Shown here: positions 1 through 5,743 of the stretch, one piece after another | How the letters are laid out: the number at the start of each line of letters is the position of its first letter | Position numbering within the stretch: the stretch's first letter is position 1 | Origin: a bacterium | GTDB lineage: Bacteria > RBG-13-66-14 | NCBI GenBank assembly: GCA_026398675.1 | Contig: JAPLSK010000122.1 | Location: forward strand, 1-7,965 | Direction of reading: 5' to 3' | Length of the DNA: 7,965 bases | Made by a program: the position numbers and the translations under genes | The notes under the pieces: generated by a model | The model's input: the letters and a program-made list of their open reading frames with translations, nothing else | What the model was told of the DNA's origin: nothing | Database searches by the model: none

Positions 1-81
1 TCCTCTTTTCTTTTTTAATTTTTCAAATAACAACCTGGGCAGTGCAGATCATTTGATTTTCATTAAGCACTTCAAATTTTG

Positions 82-110
82 TTCACCATCTGACAAATCG
101 TGTCAGTGAA
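82..110. repeat. bulged inverted repeat in AT-rich DNA
   Basis: TTCAC (82-86) pairs with GTGAA (106-110), and TGACA (91-95) pairs with TGTCA (101-105), around a 5-base loop AATCG. Four unpaired bases (CATC, 87-90) interrupt the left arm. The ten paired bases are real in the sequence. Their role, whether operator or RNA hairpin, is not evident because no adjacent gene start is visible. Confidence 0.4.
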
Positions 111-311
111 TAGTGCAACTACTGTTGCCCAGCAAGGGTTGTGGTCTTTTAACCGTTCAGGTCACGGGATGCGGTGGGGTCGTTACTTCGCTATCACCGG
201 ATACCGTCGTTACCGTGGGAGAGGATTTTTCGTTTATGCGCTCAGCGCGTACCGTCGGCGCGGCGCTGGAAGGACGGCATGATCGAACGTTCCGGTCGAA
301 TGGGGCCGATA

Positions 312-331
312 CGAATGGCGTGGGCCATTCG
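312..331. repeat. perfect 8-bp hairpin downstream of dehydrogenase
   Basis: CGAATGGC (312-319) and GCCATTCG (324-331) form a perfect 8-bp stem around the loop GTGG. It lies about 50 bases past the stop codon of the leftward acyl-CoA dehydrogenase gene, where a transcript end would be expected. No T-run follows on the reverse strand, so it is not a standard intrinsic terminator. It could stabilise an mRNA 3' end or be a chance or repeat-derived palindrome. Confidence 0.35.
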
Positions 332-379
332 GTTCAGTGCCGCTTCGCTTTACTTAAACGTCGAACCGGTTGTACGGAA

Positions 380-1537
380 CTACTTCCTGGATACCAGCTC
401 CTTGATCATGCTGGTGGCGATGACCAGTCGCTGAATTTGGTTCGTGCCCTCGTAGATTTGGGTTATCTTGGCGTCGCGCATGAGCTTTTCCGCCGGGTAG
501 TCCTTCATGTAGCCGTAGCCGCCGAGAATCTGCACCGCGTCGGTGGTGACCCGCATGGCGACGTCGGAGGCGAAGAGCTTGGACATGGCGCTGACCTTGG
601 AGATGTCTTTGGCTCCGGAGTCTATGTGGCGGGCTGCTTGGTAGATAAGCGCCCGCGCCGCTTCTATATCCGTGGCCATATCCGCCAGCATGTTCTGGAT
701 GGACTGGAAGCTGGAGATGGGCTTGCCGAACTGGATCCGCTGGTGAGCGTAACTCAGGGCCAGATCGAGGGCGGCCTGGGCGATGCCCACCGCCTGGGCG
801 GCCACTCCGGGCCGTGTCCGGTCCAGCGTCCGCATGGCGATGGAGAACCCCATGCCCTCTCGGCCGAGGATGCTCTCCCCGGGGATGAAGCAGTCGGTGA
901 AGGAGAGCTCGCGGGTCGAGGAGGCGCGGATGCCCATCTTGTCCTCCTTCTTCCCGTAGTTGAAACCCTCGGTCCCGTCTTCGACGATGAAAGCGGAGAT
1001 GCCGCGGGAGCCCTTGGCGCGGTCGGTGATGGCGATGACGGTGTATATCTTCGCCTCGCCGCCGTTGGTTATCCACTGCTTGGTGCCGTTGAGGAGGTAG
1101 CCGCCCTTGACCCTTTTGGCCGTGGTCTTCTGGGCACCGGCGTCGGAGCCGGCCTCGGGCTCGGTGAGGGCGAATGCGCAGAGCTTTTCCCCGGCGGCCA
1201 CCGAGGGAAGGAGCCTCCTTTTCTGCTCCTCGGTGCCGAAGAGGATGATGGGGTAAGCGCCCAGGGCGGTGCCGGCCAGGGCCAGGGCGATGCCCCCGCA
1301 GCCCCGGCTGAGCTCCTCGGTGATGAGGGCCAGCTCGAGGATGCCGCCGCCGAGACCTTCATACTCCACCGGGATGAAGGTGCGGAAGAGATCGGTCTGG
1401 GCGAAGATTTTGACGATGGGCCAGGGGAACTCCTGCCGGATGTCGTACTCGGCGGCGACGGGGCGGATCTTCTCATCGGCGATCCGCCGCGCCAGGTTCC
1501 GCATCTCGGTCTGTTCCGGGGTCAGGAGGTAGTCCAT
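380..1537 (-). CDS. acyl-CoA dehydrogenase, short-chain/butyryl-type
   Basis: A 385-residue flavoenzyme of normal family length, expected in the cytoplasm, where it oxidises an acyl-CoA to the trans-2-enoyl-CoA using FAD and passes electrons to electron-transfer flavoprotein. The N-terminal helical domain spans about residues 5-115. The first family signature, ALTEPEAGSD, is at 123-132, followed by the middle beta-domain with WITNGG at 155-160. The C-terminal helical domain carries the FAD-contacting stretch QRIQFGKP at 266-273 and the second signature at 336-355 (QILGGYGY then MRD). The catalytic base is the Glu of IYEGTNQIQR, about E363, the position used by short-chain and butyryl-CoA dehydrogenases rather than the isovaleryl or long-chain type. 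Exact substrate cannot be read from sequence. ATG start with Shine-Dalgarno GAGGTGAG six bases upstream. It is divergent from the other genes and no ETF or thiolase gene is present in the window. Confidence 0.95.
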   Translation of the reverse strand: MDYLLTPEQTEMRNLARRIADEKIRPVAAEYDIRQEFPWPIVKIFAQTDLFRTFIPVEYEGLGGGILELALITEELSRGCGGIALALAGTALGAYPIILFGTEEQKRRLLPSVAAGEKLCAFALTEPEAGSDAGAQKTTAKRVKGGYLLNGTKQWITNGGEAKIYTVIAITDRAKGSRGISAFIVEDGTEGFNYGKKEDKMGIRASSTRELSFTDCFIPGESILGREGMGFSIAMRTLDRTRPGVAAQAVGIAQAALDLALSYAHQRIQFGKPISSFQSIQNMLADMATDIEAARALIYQAARHIDSGAKDISKVSAMSKLFASDVAMRVTTDAVQILGGYGYMKDYPAEKLMRDAKITQIYEGTNQIQRLVIATSMIKELVSRK

Positions 1538-1540
1538 GCG

Positions 1541-1548
1541 CTCACCTC
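1541..1548 (-). promoter_or_regulatory. ribosome binding site of acyl-CoA dehydrogenase
   Basis: Read on the reverse strand this is GAGGTGAG, ending three bases before the ATG, with the GAGG core seven to eight bases away. It fixes the start at 1537. Confidence 0.7.
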
Positions 1549-1567
1549 GCGGGTTACGAGCGGGTGA

Positions 1568-1597
1568 ATTTTAACATATGAAAAGGGGGTCGGTCGG
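1568..1597 (-). promoter_or_regulatory. possible promoter of acyl-CoA dehydrogenase
   Basis: On the reverse strand TAAAAT (1573-1568) matches five of six bases of the sigma-70 -10 box. CCGACC (1597-1592) matches three of six of the -35 box at 18-bp spacing. The -10 lies in an AT-rich island (1566-1584) in otherwise GC-rich DNA and would give a leader of about 25 bases. The -35 is weak and the sigma factor preferences of this organism are unknown. Confidence 0.35.
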
Positions 1598-1651
1598 TCG
1601 GCGGGGGAATCGTCCTGCGGGATACCGGCGGGGTAGGGTTGCAACATGTCT

Positions 1652-1672
1652 CCTCCCCCCTCTGGGGGGAGG
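1652..1672 (-). repeat. C/G-rich palindrome, copy 1 (inverted)
   Basis: CCTCCCCCC (1652-1660) and GGGGGGAGG (1664-1672) form a perfect 9-bp stem with loop TCT. The flank CTAGGGAGGGGGGTGA (1674-1689), read on the reverse strand, resembles the CACCC-TAACCC leader of the other copies, so this copy is inverted relative to those at 1872, 5744 and 5959. Confidence 0.65.
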
Positions 1673-1691
1673 GCTAGGGAGGGGGGTGAAA

Positions 1692-1727
1692 GCGGCGGGT
1701 ATAGGAAACGAAGTAACGCGAAGCGAA
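1692..1727 (+). repeat. 36-bp direct repeat, copy 1
   Basis: Bases 1692-1727 match 2061-2096 at 35 of 36 positions; the only difference is T1700 against G2069. The core begins ATAGGAAACGAAGTAACG. The sequence beyond it also resembles the other copy: both are followed by AATCCCCG(T/C)CCTACGT, directly in copy 2 and after about 28 extra bases in copy 1. Confidence 0.85.
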
Positions 1728-1764
1728 CCGAGCGTAGCGAGCTATGCACATGGCAAATCCCCGT

Positions 1765-1775
1765 CCTACGTCATT
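1765..1775 (-). repeat. TGACGTAGG unit
   Basis: CCTACGTCATT here is the reverse complement of the unit TGACGTAGG found in forward orientation at 5676 and 5822. Other reverse copies have their CTACGTCA cores at 1860-1867, 1941-1948 and 2035-2042; a variant CTACGTAA lies at 2105-2112. Confidence 0.6.
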
Positions 1776-1816
1776 ACAATTGGATGGGCGTGAATCACGC
1801 GCTCCCCTCGTAGGGA

Positions 1817-1832
1817 CCGACCTGAAGGTCGG
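1817..1832. repeat. CCGACCT hairpin, copy 1
   Basis: CCGACCT (1817-1823) and AGGTCGG (1826-1832) are perfect inverted 7-mers around GA. The same hairpin with longer arms occurs at 5856-5877. Both are next to TAGGG-type sequence, so it is one module of the repeat family. Confidence 0.7.
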
Positions 1833-1871
1833 CCTGCGGGTGGGTCGCAAGATCCACCCCTACGTCATCGC

Positions 1872-1911
1872 ACCCCTCACCCTAACCCTCTCCCCAGAGG
1901 GGAGAGGGGAC
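1872..1911 (+). repeat. C/G-rich palindrome, copy 2
   Basis: A leader ACCCCTCACCCTAA (1872-1885) precedes a perfect 10-bp stem, CCCTCTCCCC (1886-1895) with GGGGAGAGGG (1899-1908), loop AGA. Short C-rich, G-rich palindromes of this kind are widespread intergenic repeats in bacteria. Translated they give peptides such as LTLSPEGRG, a common sign of a mis-called ORF. No T-run follows, so it is not an ordinary terminator. Confidence 0.75.
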
Positions 1912-1999
1912 ATGCAAAGGGCGTGTCTAAAGACCCGCCCCTACGTCAATGCTATCCGCGAGACACGGGTAGGTGAGGGCCAGGATTGGTAGGCCAGAC

Positions 2000-2028
2000 G
2001 GCGGCCTGCAGAGGACTCGTCCTACGGG
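2000..2028 (+). repeat. GCAGAGGACTC unit, copy 1
   Basis: A 29-bp unit that recurs in reverse orientation at 5692-5720 with 27 of 29 bases identical. It carries GCAGAGGACTC followed by TCCTACGGG. Shortened relatives of its second half (GCGGGGGA-TCGTCC) lie at 1601-1620 and 2162-2181. Confidence 0.8.
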
Positions 2029-2060
2029 GCCGCCCTACGTCAACGCAACCGAAGTAATAC

Positions 2061-2096
2061 GCGGCGGGGATAGGAAACGAAGTAACGCGAAGCGAA
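2061..2096 (+). repeat. 36-bp direct repeat, copy 2
   Basis: Second copy of the repeat at 1692-1727, one mismatch in 36, same orientation, about 369 bases further on. It runs straight into AATCCCCGCCCTACGT, a variant of the CCTACGTCA unit. Confidence 0.85.
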
Positions 2097-2165
2097 TCCC
2101 CGCCCTACGTAAGTTCAATCGGCAACGCGTAGGCCGAGGTGAAGGTGAATCGCGGCGGTCCGCGG

Positions 2166-2195
2166 GGGACTCGTCCGACGGAACCGATTTATGCT
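2166..2195 (+). promoter_or_regulatory. weak promoter candidate before flippase
   Basis: TATGCT (2190-2195) resembles a -10 box and lies just past the repeat block in a locally AT-rich spot. The best -35 partner, GGGACT (2166-2171), matches only three of six bases at 18-bp spacing. It would give a leader of about 30 bases before the GTG at 2234. This is a suggestion only. Confidence 0.2.
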
Positions 2196-2233
2196 ACCCT
2201 TTGGCGGTACTTCCGACGCGGCGGGGCGGCTCC

Positions 2234-3832
2234 GTGCTCGAGCACCTGAAGAAAACCTTCAAGCACACCGTCATCTACGGCCTCGGCGGCCTCATTTCCC
2301 ACGCCGTGGGCTTTCTTTTAATCCCCGTCTACACCCGCTACCTCTCCCCCAACGACTACGGCGTCGTGGCCATGGTGATGATCTACATCACCGTGCTGGA
2401 AATAGTGATGCGGATGGGCGTGGACAGCGCCCTCTTCAAGGTCTACTTTGAGGAGAAGGACGAGGAGTCACGGCGCACCCTGGTCACCACCACCTTCCTC
2501 TTCCAGCTCGTGGCCGCCGGCGCCATCTTCGCCCTCACCTACCCCTTCTCCGACGACCTCTCCGACCTTTTCTTCGGCACCCGGGACTACACGGTCTACT
2601 TCCAGTTCGCCACCGCCTCGCAGCTCCTGGTGATGATCCGGGTCGTGCCGCTGTCCATCATCCGGGCCAAGGAGCGGCCGGGCCTTTTCTCCATCCTGAA
2701 CGTCATTCGGTTCGCCCTGGTGATGGGGTTCAACATCCTGTTCGTGGTGATTTTGGAGGCCGGGCCGCTGGGCATCGTCCAGGCCCAGTTCTACTCCGCC
2801 CTGGTGCTCATCCCGGTTTTCCTCGTCATAACCTTCCGCAACATGCGGCCGCGGCTTTCCTGGGACCAGTTGAAGCGGCTGGCGAGCTTCGGTCTGCCGC
2901 TGATTCCGGCGGGGCTGGCGGGATGGGTGCTGACCATGGCCGACCGCTACGTCCTGCGGCTGGTGGCCCCGGTGACCAAGTTCGCCCTCGTGGCCCAGAA
3001 AGGGCTCGGGGAGATGGTCACCAAGACCGGCGACGTCCTGGCGGGCGCCCTGCCCACCCTCGTGGACGTGGGCCTCTACGACCTGGCGTACAAGTTCTCC
3101 CTCATCGTGCGCATGGGCCTCATCCAGCCCTTCATCTTCGCCTGGGGTCCGTTGATGTTCAGCGTCTACCACCAGCCCGAGGCCAAGCAGGTTTACCGGG
3201 CGGTGCTGACGCTTTTCACCCTCCTGTCCGTGGGGCTCTGCTTCGCCGTGGGGGTGATGTCGCCGGAGATAGTGCGGCTCATGGCGACCTGGCCCTTCTA
3301 CAGCGCCTGGAGCTCGGTCTTCATCCTCGGCCTCTCGCACTGCTTCTACGGCCTTTACATCGTCTTCACCGTCGGCACCTCGGTGGTGCACAAGTCCAAG
3401 TACCAGGCCTACACGGCGACCGTCGGCGTGGTGGCGAACATCGGCCTGAACTTCCTCATGATCCCCTTTTGGGGGGTGATGGGGGCGGCGGTGGCCACAC
3501 TCTTGAGCTTCGGCCTCATGGCCGTTGCCCACTACATCTTCTCCCAGCGCGAGTACCACATTGACTACGACCTGGGAGTGGTGGTCAAGGTCGTGCTCCT
3601 GGCGACGGTGCTCTGGCTGGGGACGACGCTTCTGCCCTTCGGCTGGTGGGGACTCATCGGCCGGGTGGGGGCGCTGGGGCTCTTCGTGGTCCTGTTGAAG
3701 GTCCTGGGTCTGTTCAAGGCGGAGGAGGTCAAGCTGGTGGTGGCCGGGTTCAAGGAGTTCATAACCCGCAAGCGCGGCGGCGGCGACGACGCGGTGCCGC
3801 CCCCGGATGAGTTGGGCGAGTTGCAGGGATAG
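2234..3832 (+). CDS. polysaccharide flippase-type membrane protein (MOP superfamily)
   Basis: A 532-residue integral membrane protein of the RfbX/Wzx-like oligosaccharide flippase family, which moves lipid-linked glycans across the inner membrane. The N-terminus is typical: GLGGLISHAVGFLLIPVYTR at 16-35, the LSPNDYG loop at 37-43, then MGVDSALFKVYF at 61-72. About 14 hydrophobic segments can be drawn, near 13-35, 43-62, 83-104, 119-138, 147-174, 178-201, 215-232, 283-310, 321-342, 357-385, 393-413, 415-437, 447-467 and 470-492, with a charged tail from about 505. Residues about 245-278, between DRYVLRL and VGLYDLAYK, form a longer linker than I expect for the family. An open frame continues upstream to 1973 through repeat DNA, so I start at GTG 2234, before VLEHLKKTFK; the Shine-Dalgarno (CGGGGCGG, 2222-2229) is imperfect. 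The substrate is unknown, and no glycosyltransferase gene is in the window. The gene 53 bases downstream may be co-transcribed. Confidence 0.88.
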   Translation: MLEHLKKTFKHTVIYGLGGLISHAVGFLLIPVYTRYLSPNDYGVVAMVMIYITVLEIVMRMGVDSALFKVYFEEKDEESRRTLVTTTFLFQLVAAGAIFALTYPFSDDLSDLFFGTRDYTVYFQFATASQLLVMIRVVPLSIIRAKERPGLFSILNVIRFALVMGFNILFVVILEAGPLGIVQAQFYSALVLIPVFLVITFRNMRPRLSWDQLKRLASFGLPLIPAGLAGWVLTMADRYVLRLVAPVTKFALVAQKGLGEMVTKTGDVLAGALPTLVDVGLYDLAYKFSLIVRMGLIQPFIFAWGPLMFSVYHQPEAKQVYRAVLTLFTLLSVGLCFAVGVMSPEIVRLMATWPFYSAWSSVFILGLSHCFYGLYIVFTVGTSVVHKSKYQAYTATVGVVANIGLNFLMIPFWGVMGAAVATLLSFGLMAVAHYIFSQREYHIDYDLGVVVKVVLLATVLWLGTTLLPFGWWGLIGRVGALGLFVVLLKVLGLFKAEEVKLVVAGFKEFITRKRGGGDDAVPPPDELGELQG

Positions 3833-3874
3833 GCGGTTCGGTACCGACGTTAAACGGGGCGGAAGGATTGAAGG

Positions 3875-3880
3875 GGGAGG
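3875..3880 (+). promoter_or_regulatory. ribosome binding site choosing GTG 3886
   Basis: GGGAGG lies five bases before GTG 3886, ideal spacing. The alternative in-frame TTG at 3868 has GGAAGGA touching it, which is too close. The GTG also puts the lysine and hydrophobic core of the signal peptide right at the N-terminus. Confidence 0.6.
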
Positions 3881-3885
3881 TCGCG

Positions 3886-5058
3886 GTGAAGGTCGGTGTC
3901 GTTATCGCTCTATTGACGCTCTGCCTGACGGTCTCGATGGCGGACCTGTCGTGGGTCTACTCGGTCTTCGAGGACGGGGTTCAGACCGTGGAACGATGGT
4001 GGCAACCGTTCTACGACGTTTATCCCGTCCCGGTCCCCTTCATCGTCAACGACCTGGCCTGGGTCGGGGACGAGCTGTGGTATCTGGGGCGGGGTGACAA
4101 GTATGCGGAGGTCGTCCCCGAGGGGGTCGCGCACGTCGAGCTCGGCCCGGTCGGCGAGCTGTTCTACCGCGTCGTGGAAGGCTTTCCGGGGACCGATTTT
4201 GGGGGGAGAACGATGATCCCCCGGGAGGGGGAGCTCCTCGTCTGCTCCGGCGGGAACCTCGCCACCTACCGTCCCGGCGAAGACGCCGCCCGATACGTGG
4301 GCGGGTGCGAGCGTCCCCTGGCCGACCTGACGGTCTTCGGCGGGGACCTGTACGGCTGGGTCGAACCGGAAAACCCGGATGAGCCCGGGCCCATCGTCCG
4401 TCTCGACTTCGACGGCGCCGACATGCGGGTTGCGGAGGAGCTGCCGATCGAGGTCTGGAAAACCGATTCGCTCTTCGGTTTCATCGCCGCCGATGAGACC
4501 GGCTTCTGGGTCTACGACGATTTCCTCCTGGGGCTGGTGCACGTCCTGCCCGACGGGACGCGCGACCGCTGGCTGCCGATGCCCGACTCCGGGCACCCGC
4601 CGGTGTACGCCCTCGAGGACGGCGCTCTGGAAATCGATTGGCCCGCGACGCGGAATCTGGGCCTCCACGGTCGGATTCGGGGCGAGGTCCGGGGCGCGGC
4701 GGCGGTCTGGCGCCCCAACGAGCTTCTTATCAAGGGTCTGAATACGGATTTCGTCTGGGTGCTGGACCTGGACTCCGCGCCGGTGCTGGAGGTGCCGGAG
4801 CGGTGGCTGGTGATCACCGCGGACGGCCTGAACCTGCGCGCCGGGCCGGGCGCCGGCTTCGACAAGGTCCGCCTGCTGAAAAAGTGGGACCAGGCCCTGG
4901 TCTGCGGCGAGACTACGGTCGGCGACGATGCCTGGTATCGGGTTGTGACCTTCGCCGGTGAGACGGGCTGGCTGTGCGCCGGTCAGGGCGGGGAGTCATG
5001 GGTGATCGTGTACCCGCCCGGCGAGGCTCCGTTTCTGAGTTATCCGAGCGATGCCTGA
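3886..5058 (+). CDS. secreted propeller-like protein with C-terminal SH3 domain
   Basis: A 390-residue exported protein of unrecognised family. Residues 1-19 (MKVGVVIALLTLCLTVSMA) are a signal peptide with SMA before D20. The Cys at 13 lacks a proper lipobox, so signal peptidase I cleavage is likelier. Residues about 20-300 are rich in short beta-strand patterns with repeated 'D/G-x-LW/FW' elements: LAWVGDELWYLG at 57-68, LTVFGGDLYGWV at 148-159 and ADETGFWVYDDF at 202-213. These suggest an irregular beta-propeller. Residues about 307-365 form a bacterial SH3 domain, recognised by DGLNLRAGPG (313-322), the downstream DDAWYRV (347-353) and TGWLC (360-364). Such domains often bind peptidoglycan or other wall components. 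It lies 53 bases after the flippase and 56 bases before a barrel-like protein. It shares YSVF and VGDEL/VGGEL motifs with the product of 6066-6872. Function unknown; a periplasmic or surface role is inferred. Confidence 0.75.
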   Translation: MKVGVVIALLTLCLTVSMADLSWVYSVFEDGVQTVERWWQPFYDVYPVPVPFIVNDLAWVGDELWYLGRGDKYAEVVPEGVAHVELGPVGELFYRVVEGFPGTDFGGRTMIPREGELLVCSGGNLATYRPGEDAARYVGGCERPLADLTVFGGDLYGWVEPENPDEPGPIVRLDFDGADMRVAEELPIEVWKTDSLFGFIAADETGFWVYDDFLLGLVHVLPDGTRDRWLPMPDSGHPPVYALEDGALEIDWPATRNLGLHGRIRGEVRGAAAVWRPNELLIKGLNTDFVWVLDLDSAPVLEVPERWLVITADGLNLRAGPGAGFDKVRLLKKWDQALVCGETTVGDDAWYRVVTFAGETGWLCAGQGGESWVIVYPPGEAPFLSYPSDA

Positions 5059-5059
5059 G

Positions 5060-5088
5060 TGGTCGTTTTTCCCCCGGCCGTCTATAAT
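5060..5088 (+). promoter_or_regulatory. promoter candidate for small barrel-like protein
   Basis: A perfect -10 box TATAAT is at 5083-5088. TGGTCG at 5060-5065 matches three of six -35 bases with ideal 17-bp spacing. Transcription would begin near 5095, leaving a leader of about 20 bases that contains GAGG. It lies between two same-strand genes, so the small protein may be made independently of the upstream genes. Confidence 0.45.
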
Positions 5089-5114
5089 GGGGAAACCCTT
5101 CGTGAGGTTCGTCC

Positions 5115-5651
5115 ATGCGGTCGGTGCTCGTTCTGCTGGCGGCGGCGATACTCCTCCCCCCGGCGTCGGCCGACGTGGAGTACGGCTACGGCACGCCGCC
5201 CTTCCCCCTCTGGCTCACATTCGACGTCGGCCCCAACTTCGATTTCGACTCATTCCTGGGCCCCGAGCTCGGCCTGACGCTCAACTGGTTTCCGCTGTCG
5301 GACTTTTTGCACCTTGGCGCCACCTACCGCTACGCCACGGGCGAGATGCTGAAACCCGAGGGTGAGGCGCTCGGGATGCACACCCTGGCGGGCCTGGTGG
5401 GCTATGGGAGCTCCAACGAAGCCGTGGCCTACTACACCGGCTTCATGCTGGGCGAGACCCGGCTGGACGGCTCATTCGCCGGTGACGAGCTGGACGAGTG
5501 GGTCTTCACCCTTGGCTTCTACGCCGACGTGCTGCTCCCTTTCAGAGACGTGCTGGGGCTGAACTTCCACGCGTGCGACCAGTACATCCATGGTGAGCGG
5601 GGCTTCTACGGCTACTACACCATCTCCCTGGGCCTGGCCATCGCGCTGTAG
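5115..5651 (+). CDS. small outer-membrane beta-barrel-like protein
   Basis: A 178-residue exported protein, family not recognised. Residues 1-19 (MRSVLVLLAAAILLPPASA) are a clear signal peptide with an ASA cleavage motif before D20. The mature 159 residues alternate polar and hydrophobic positions and are rich in Gly, Tyr and Phe, as in small barrels of about eight strands. Probable strands are PLWLTFDVGPNF (31-42), LGLTLNWFPL (52-61), LHLGATYRYATG (65-76), LAGLVGYG (91-98), VAYYTGFMLGETRL (104-117), WVFTLGFYADVLL (129-141), VLGLNFHACD (145-154) and YYTISLGLAIAL (167-178). One Cys, near 153, is present. The ATG start has GAGG (5104-5107) seven bases upstream. It follows the SH3 protein by 56 bases and ends immediately before repeat block 2. 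A role as an OmpX/OmpA-barrel type envelope protein is inferred from pattern only. Confidence 0.7.
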   Translation: MRSVLVLLAAAILLPPASADVEYGYGTPPFPLWLTFDVGPNFDFDSFLGPELGLTLNWFPLSDFLHLGATYRYATGEMLKPEGEALGMHTLAGLVGYGSSNEAVAYYTGFMLGETRLDGSFAGDELDEWVFTLGFYADVLLPFRDVLGLNFHACDQYIHGERGFYGYYTISLGLAIAL

Positions 5652-5675
5652 GGTGGCGTCGGGGGGGCGGGTCGC

Positions 5676-5688
5676 GATGACGTAGGGG
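5676..5688 (+). repeat. GATGACGTAGGGG unit, copy A
   Basis: Exact 13-mer, preceded by GGGTCGC. It is identical to 5822-5834 and is the reverse complement of CTACGTCATC at 1860-1869 and its relatives in block 1. Confidence 0.75.
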
Positions 5689-5691
5689 CGA

Positions 5692-5720
5692 CCCGTAGGA
5701 TGAGTCCTCTGCGGGCCGCC
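5692..5720 (-). repeat. GCAGAGGACTC unit, copy 2 (inverted)
   Basis: Reverse complement of the 29-bp unit at 2000-2028 with 27 of 29 identical bases. The two differences are T to C after GGCGGCC and G to A after GACTC. Confidence 0.8.
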
Positions 5721-5743
5721 GTGTTATCTACGTTCCCAGCCCC

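Larger units (their letters stand above)
1..379. other. gene-free stretch with AT-rich left end
   Basis: No open frame here looks like a real protein; those present are short or are antisense shadows of the dehydrogenase gene. Bases 1-110 are clearly AT-rich with T-runs near 6-25, whereas the sequence beyond about 150 returns to the GC-rich composition of the rest of the window. The stretch holds two inverted repeats (82-110 and 312-331). It also holds reverse-strand pieces resembling the repeat at 1692-1727: CGTTACTTCG at 181-190 and CGCTTCGCTTTACTT at 341-355, the latter matching 14 of 15 bases. It may be decayed intergenic repeat DNA downstream of the leftward dehydrogenase gene. What lies to the left is unknown. 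Confidence 0.5.
1538..2233. repeat. intergenic repeat block 1 (mosaic of short repeats)
   Basis: About 700 bases without a supportable gene. From about 1601 to 2181 nearly everything belongs to short repeated modules: a 36-bp direct repeat, CTACGTCA units, C-rich/G-rich hairpins, CCGACCT hairpins and a GCAGAGGACTC unit, several found again at 5652-6065. Near-identical 20-mers sit close to its two ends (1601-1620 and 2162-2181, 17 of 20 bases equal). Open frames through it, such as 1744-1992, only translate the repeats. It separates the divergent dehydrogenase and flippase genes, so any promoters for them must lie at its edges. Confidence 0.8.

Noticed and set aside
113..1567. 484-residue forward open frame
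   Set aside because: It lies antisense to the acyl-CoA dehydrogenase, which has full family motifs. It is a by-product of GC-rich codon use, with no ribosome binding site and no recognisable domains.
1876..1890. Telomere-like CCCTAACCCT
   Set aside because: It is a single short match that belongs to the leader of a C/G-rich palindrome, with no tandem array.
1886..1908. Intrinsic transcription terminator
   Set aside because: The stem is strong but no T-run follows on either strand; the same holds for the palindromes at 1652 and 5984.
1744..1992. 82-residue open frame in repeat block 1
   Set aside because: Its peptide (PLTLTLSPEGRGD and similar) simply translates the repeat modules, and the frame spans several unrelated repeats.
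1601..2181. CRISPR array
   Set aside because: Repeated units have irregular spacing, mixed orientation and no uniform spacers, and no cas genes are present.
1973..2233. N-terminal 87-residue extension of the flippase
   Set aside because: The extension reads through repeat DNA, is Arg- and Gly-rich, and the family N-terminus starts at the GTG at 2234.
2468..3559. 363-residue reverse open frame
   Set aside because: Antisense to the flippase, rich in His, Glu, Gly and Arg as expected for a shadow frame, with no domain or start signal.
2923..3564. 213-residue forward frame inside the flippase
   Set aside because: Out-of-frame shadow rich in Arg, Gly, Pro and His, with no independent evidence.
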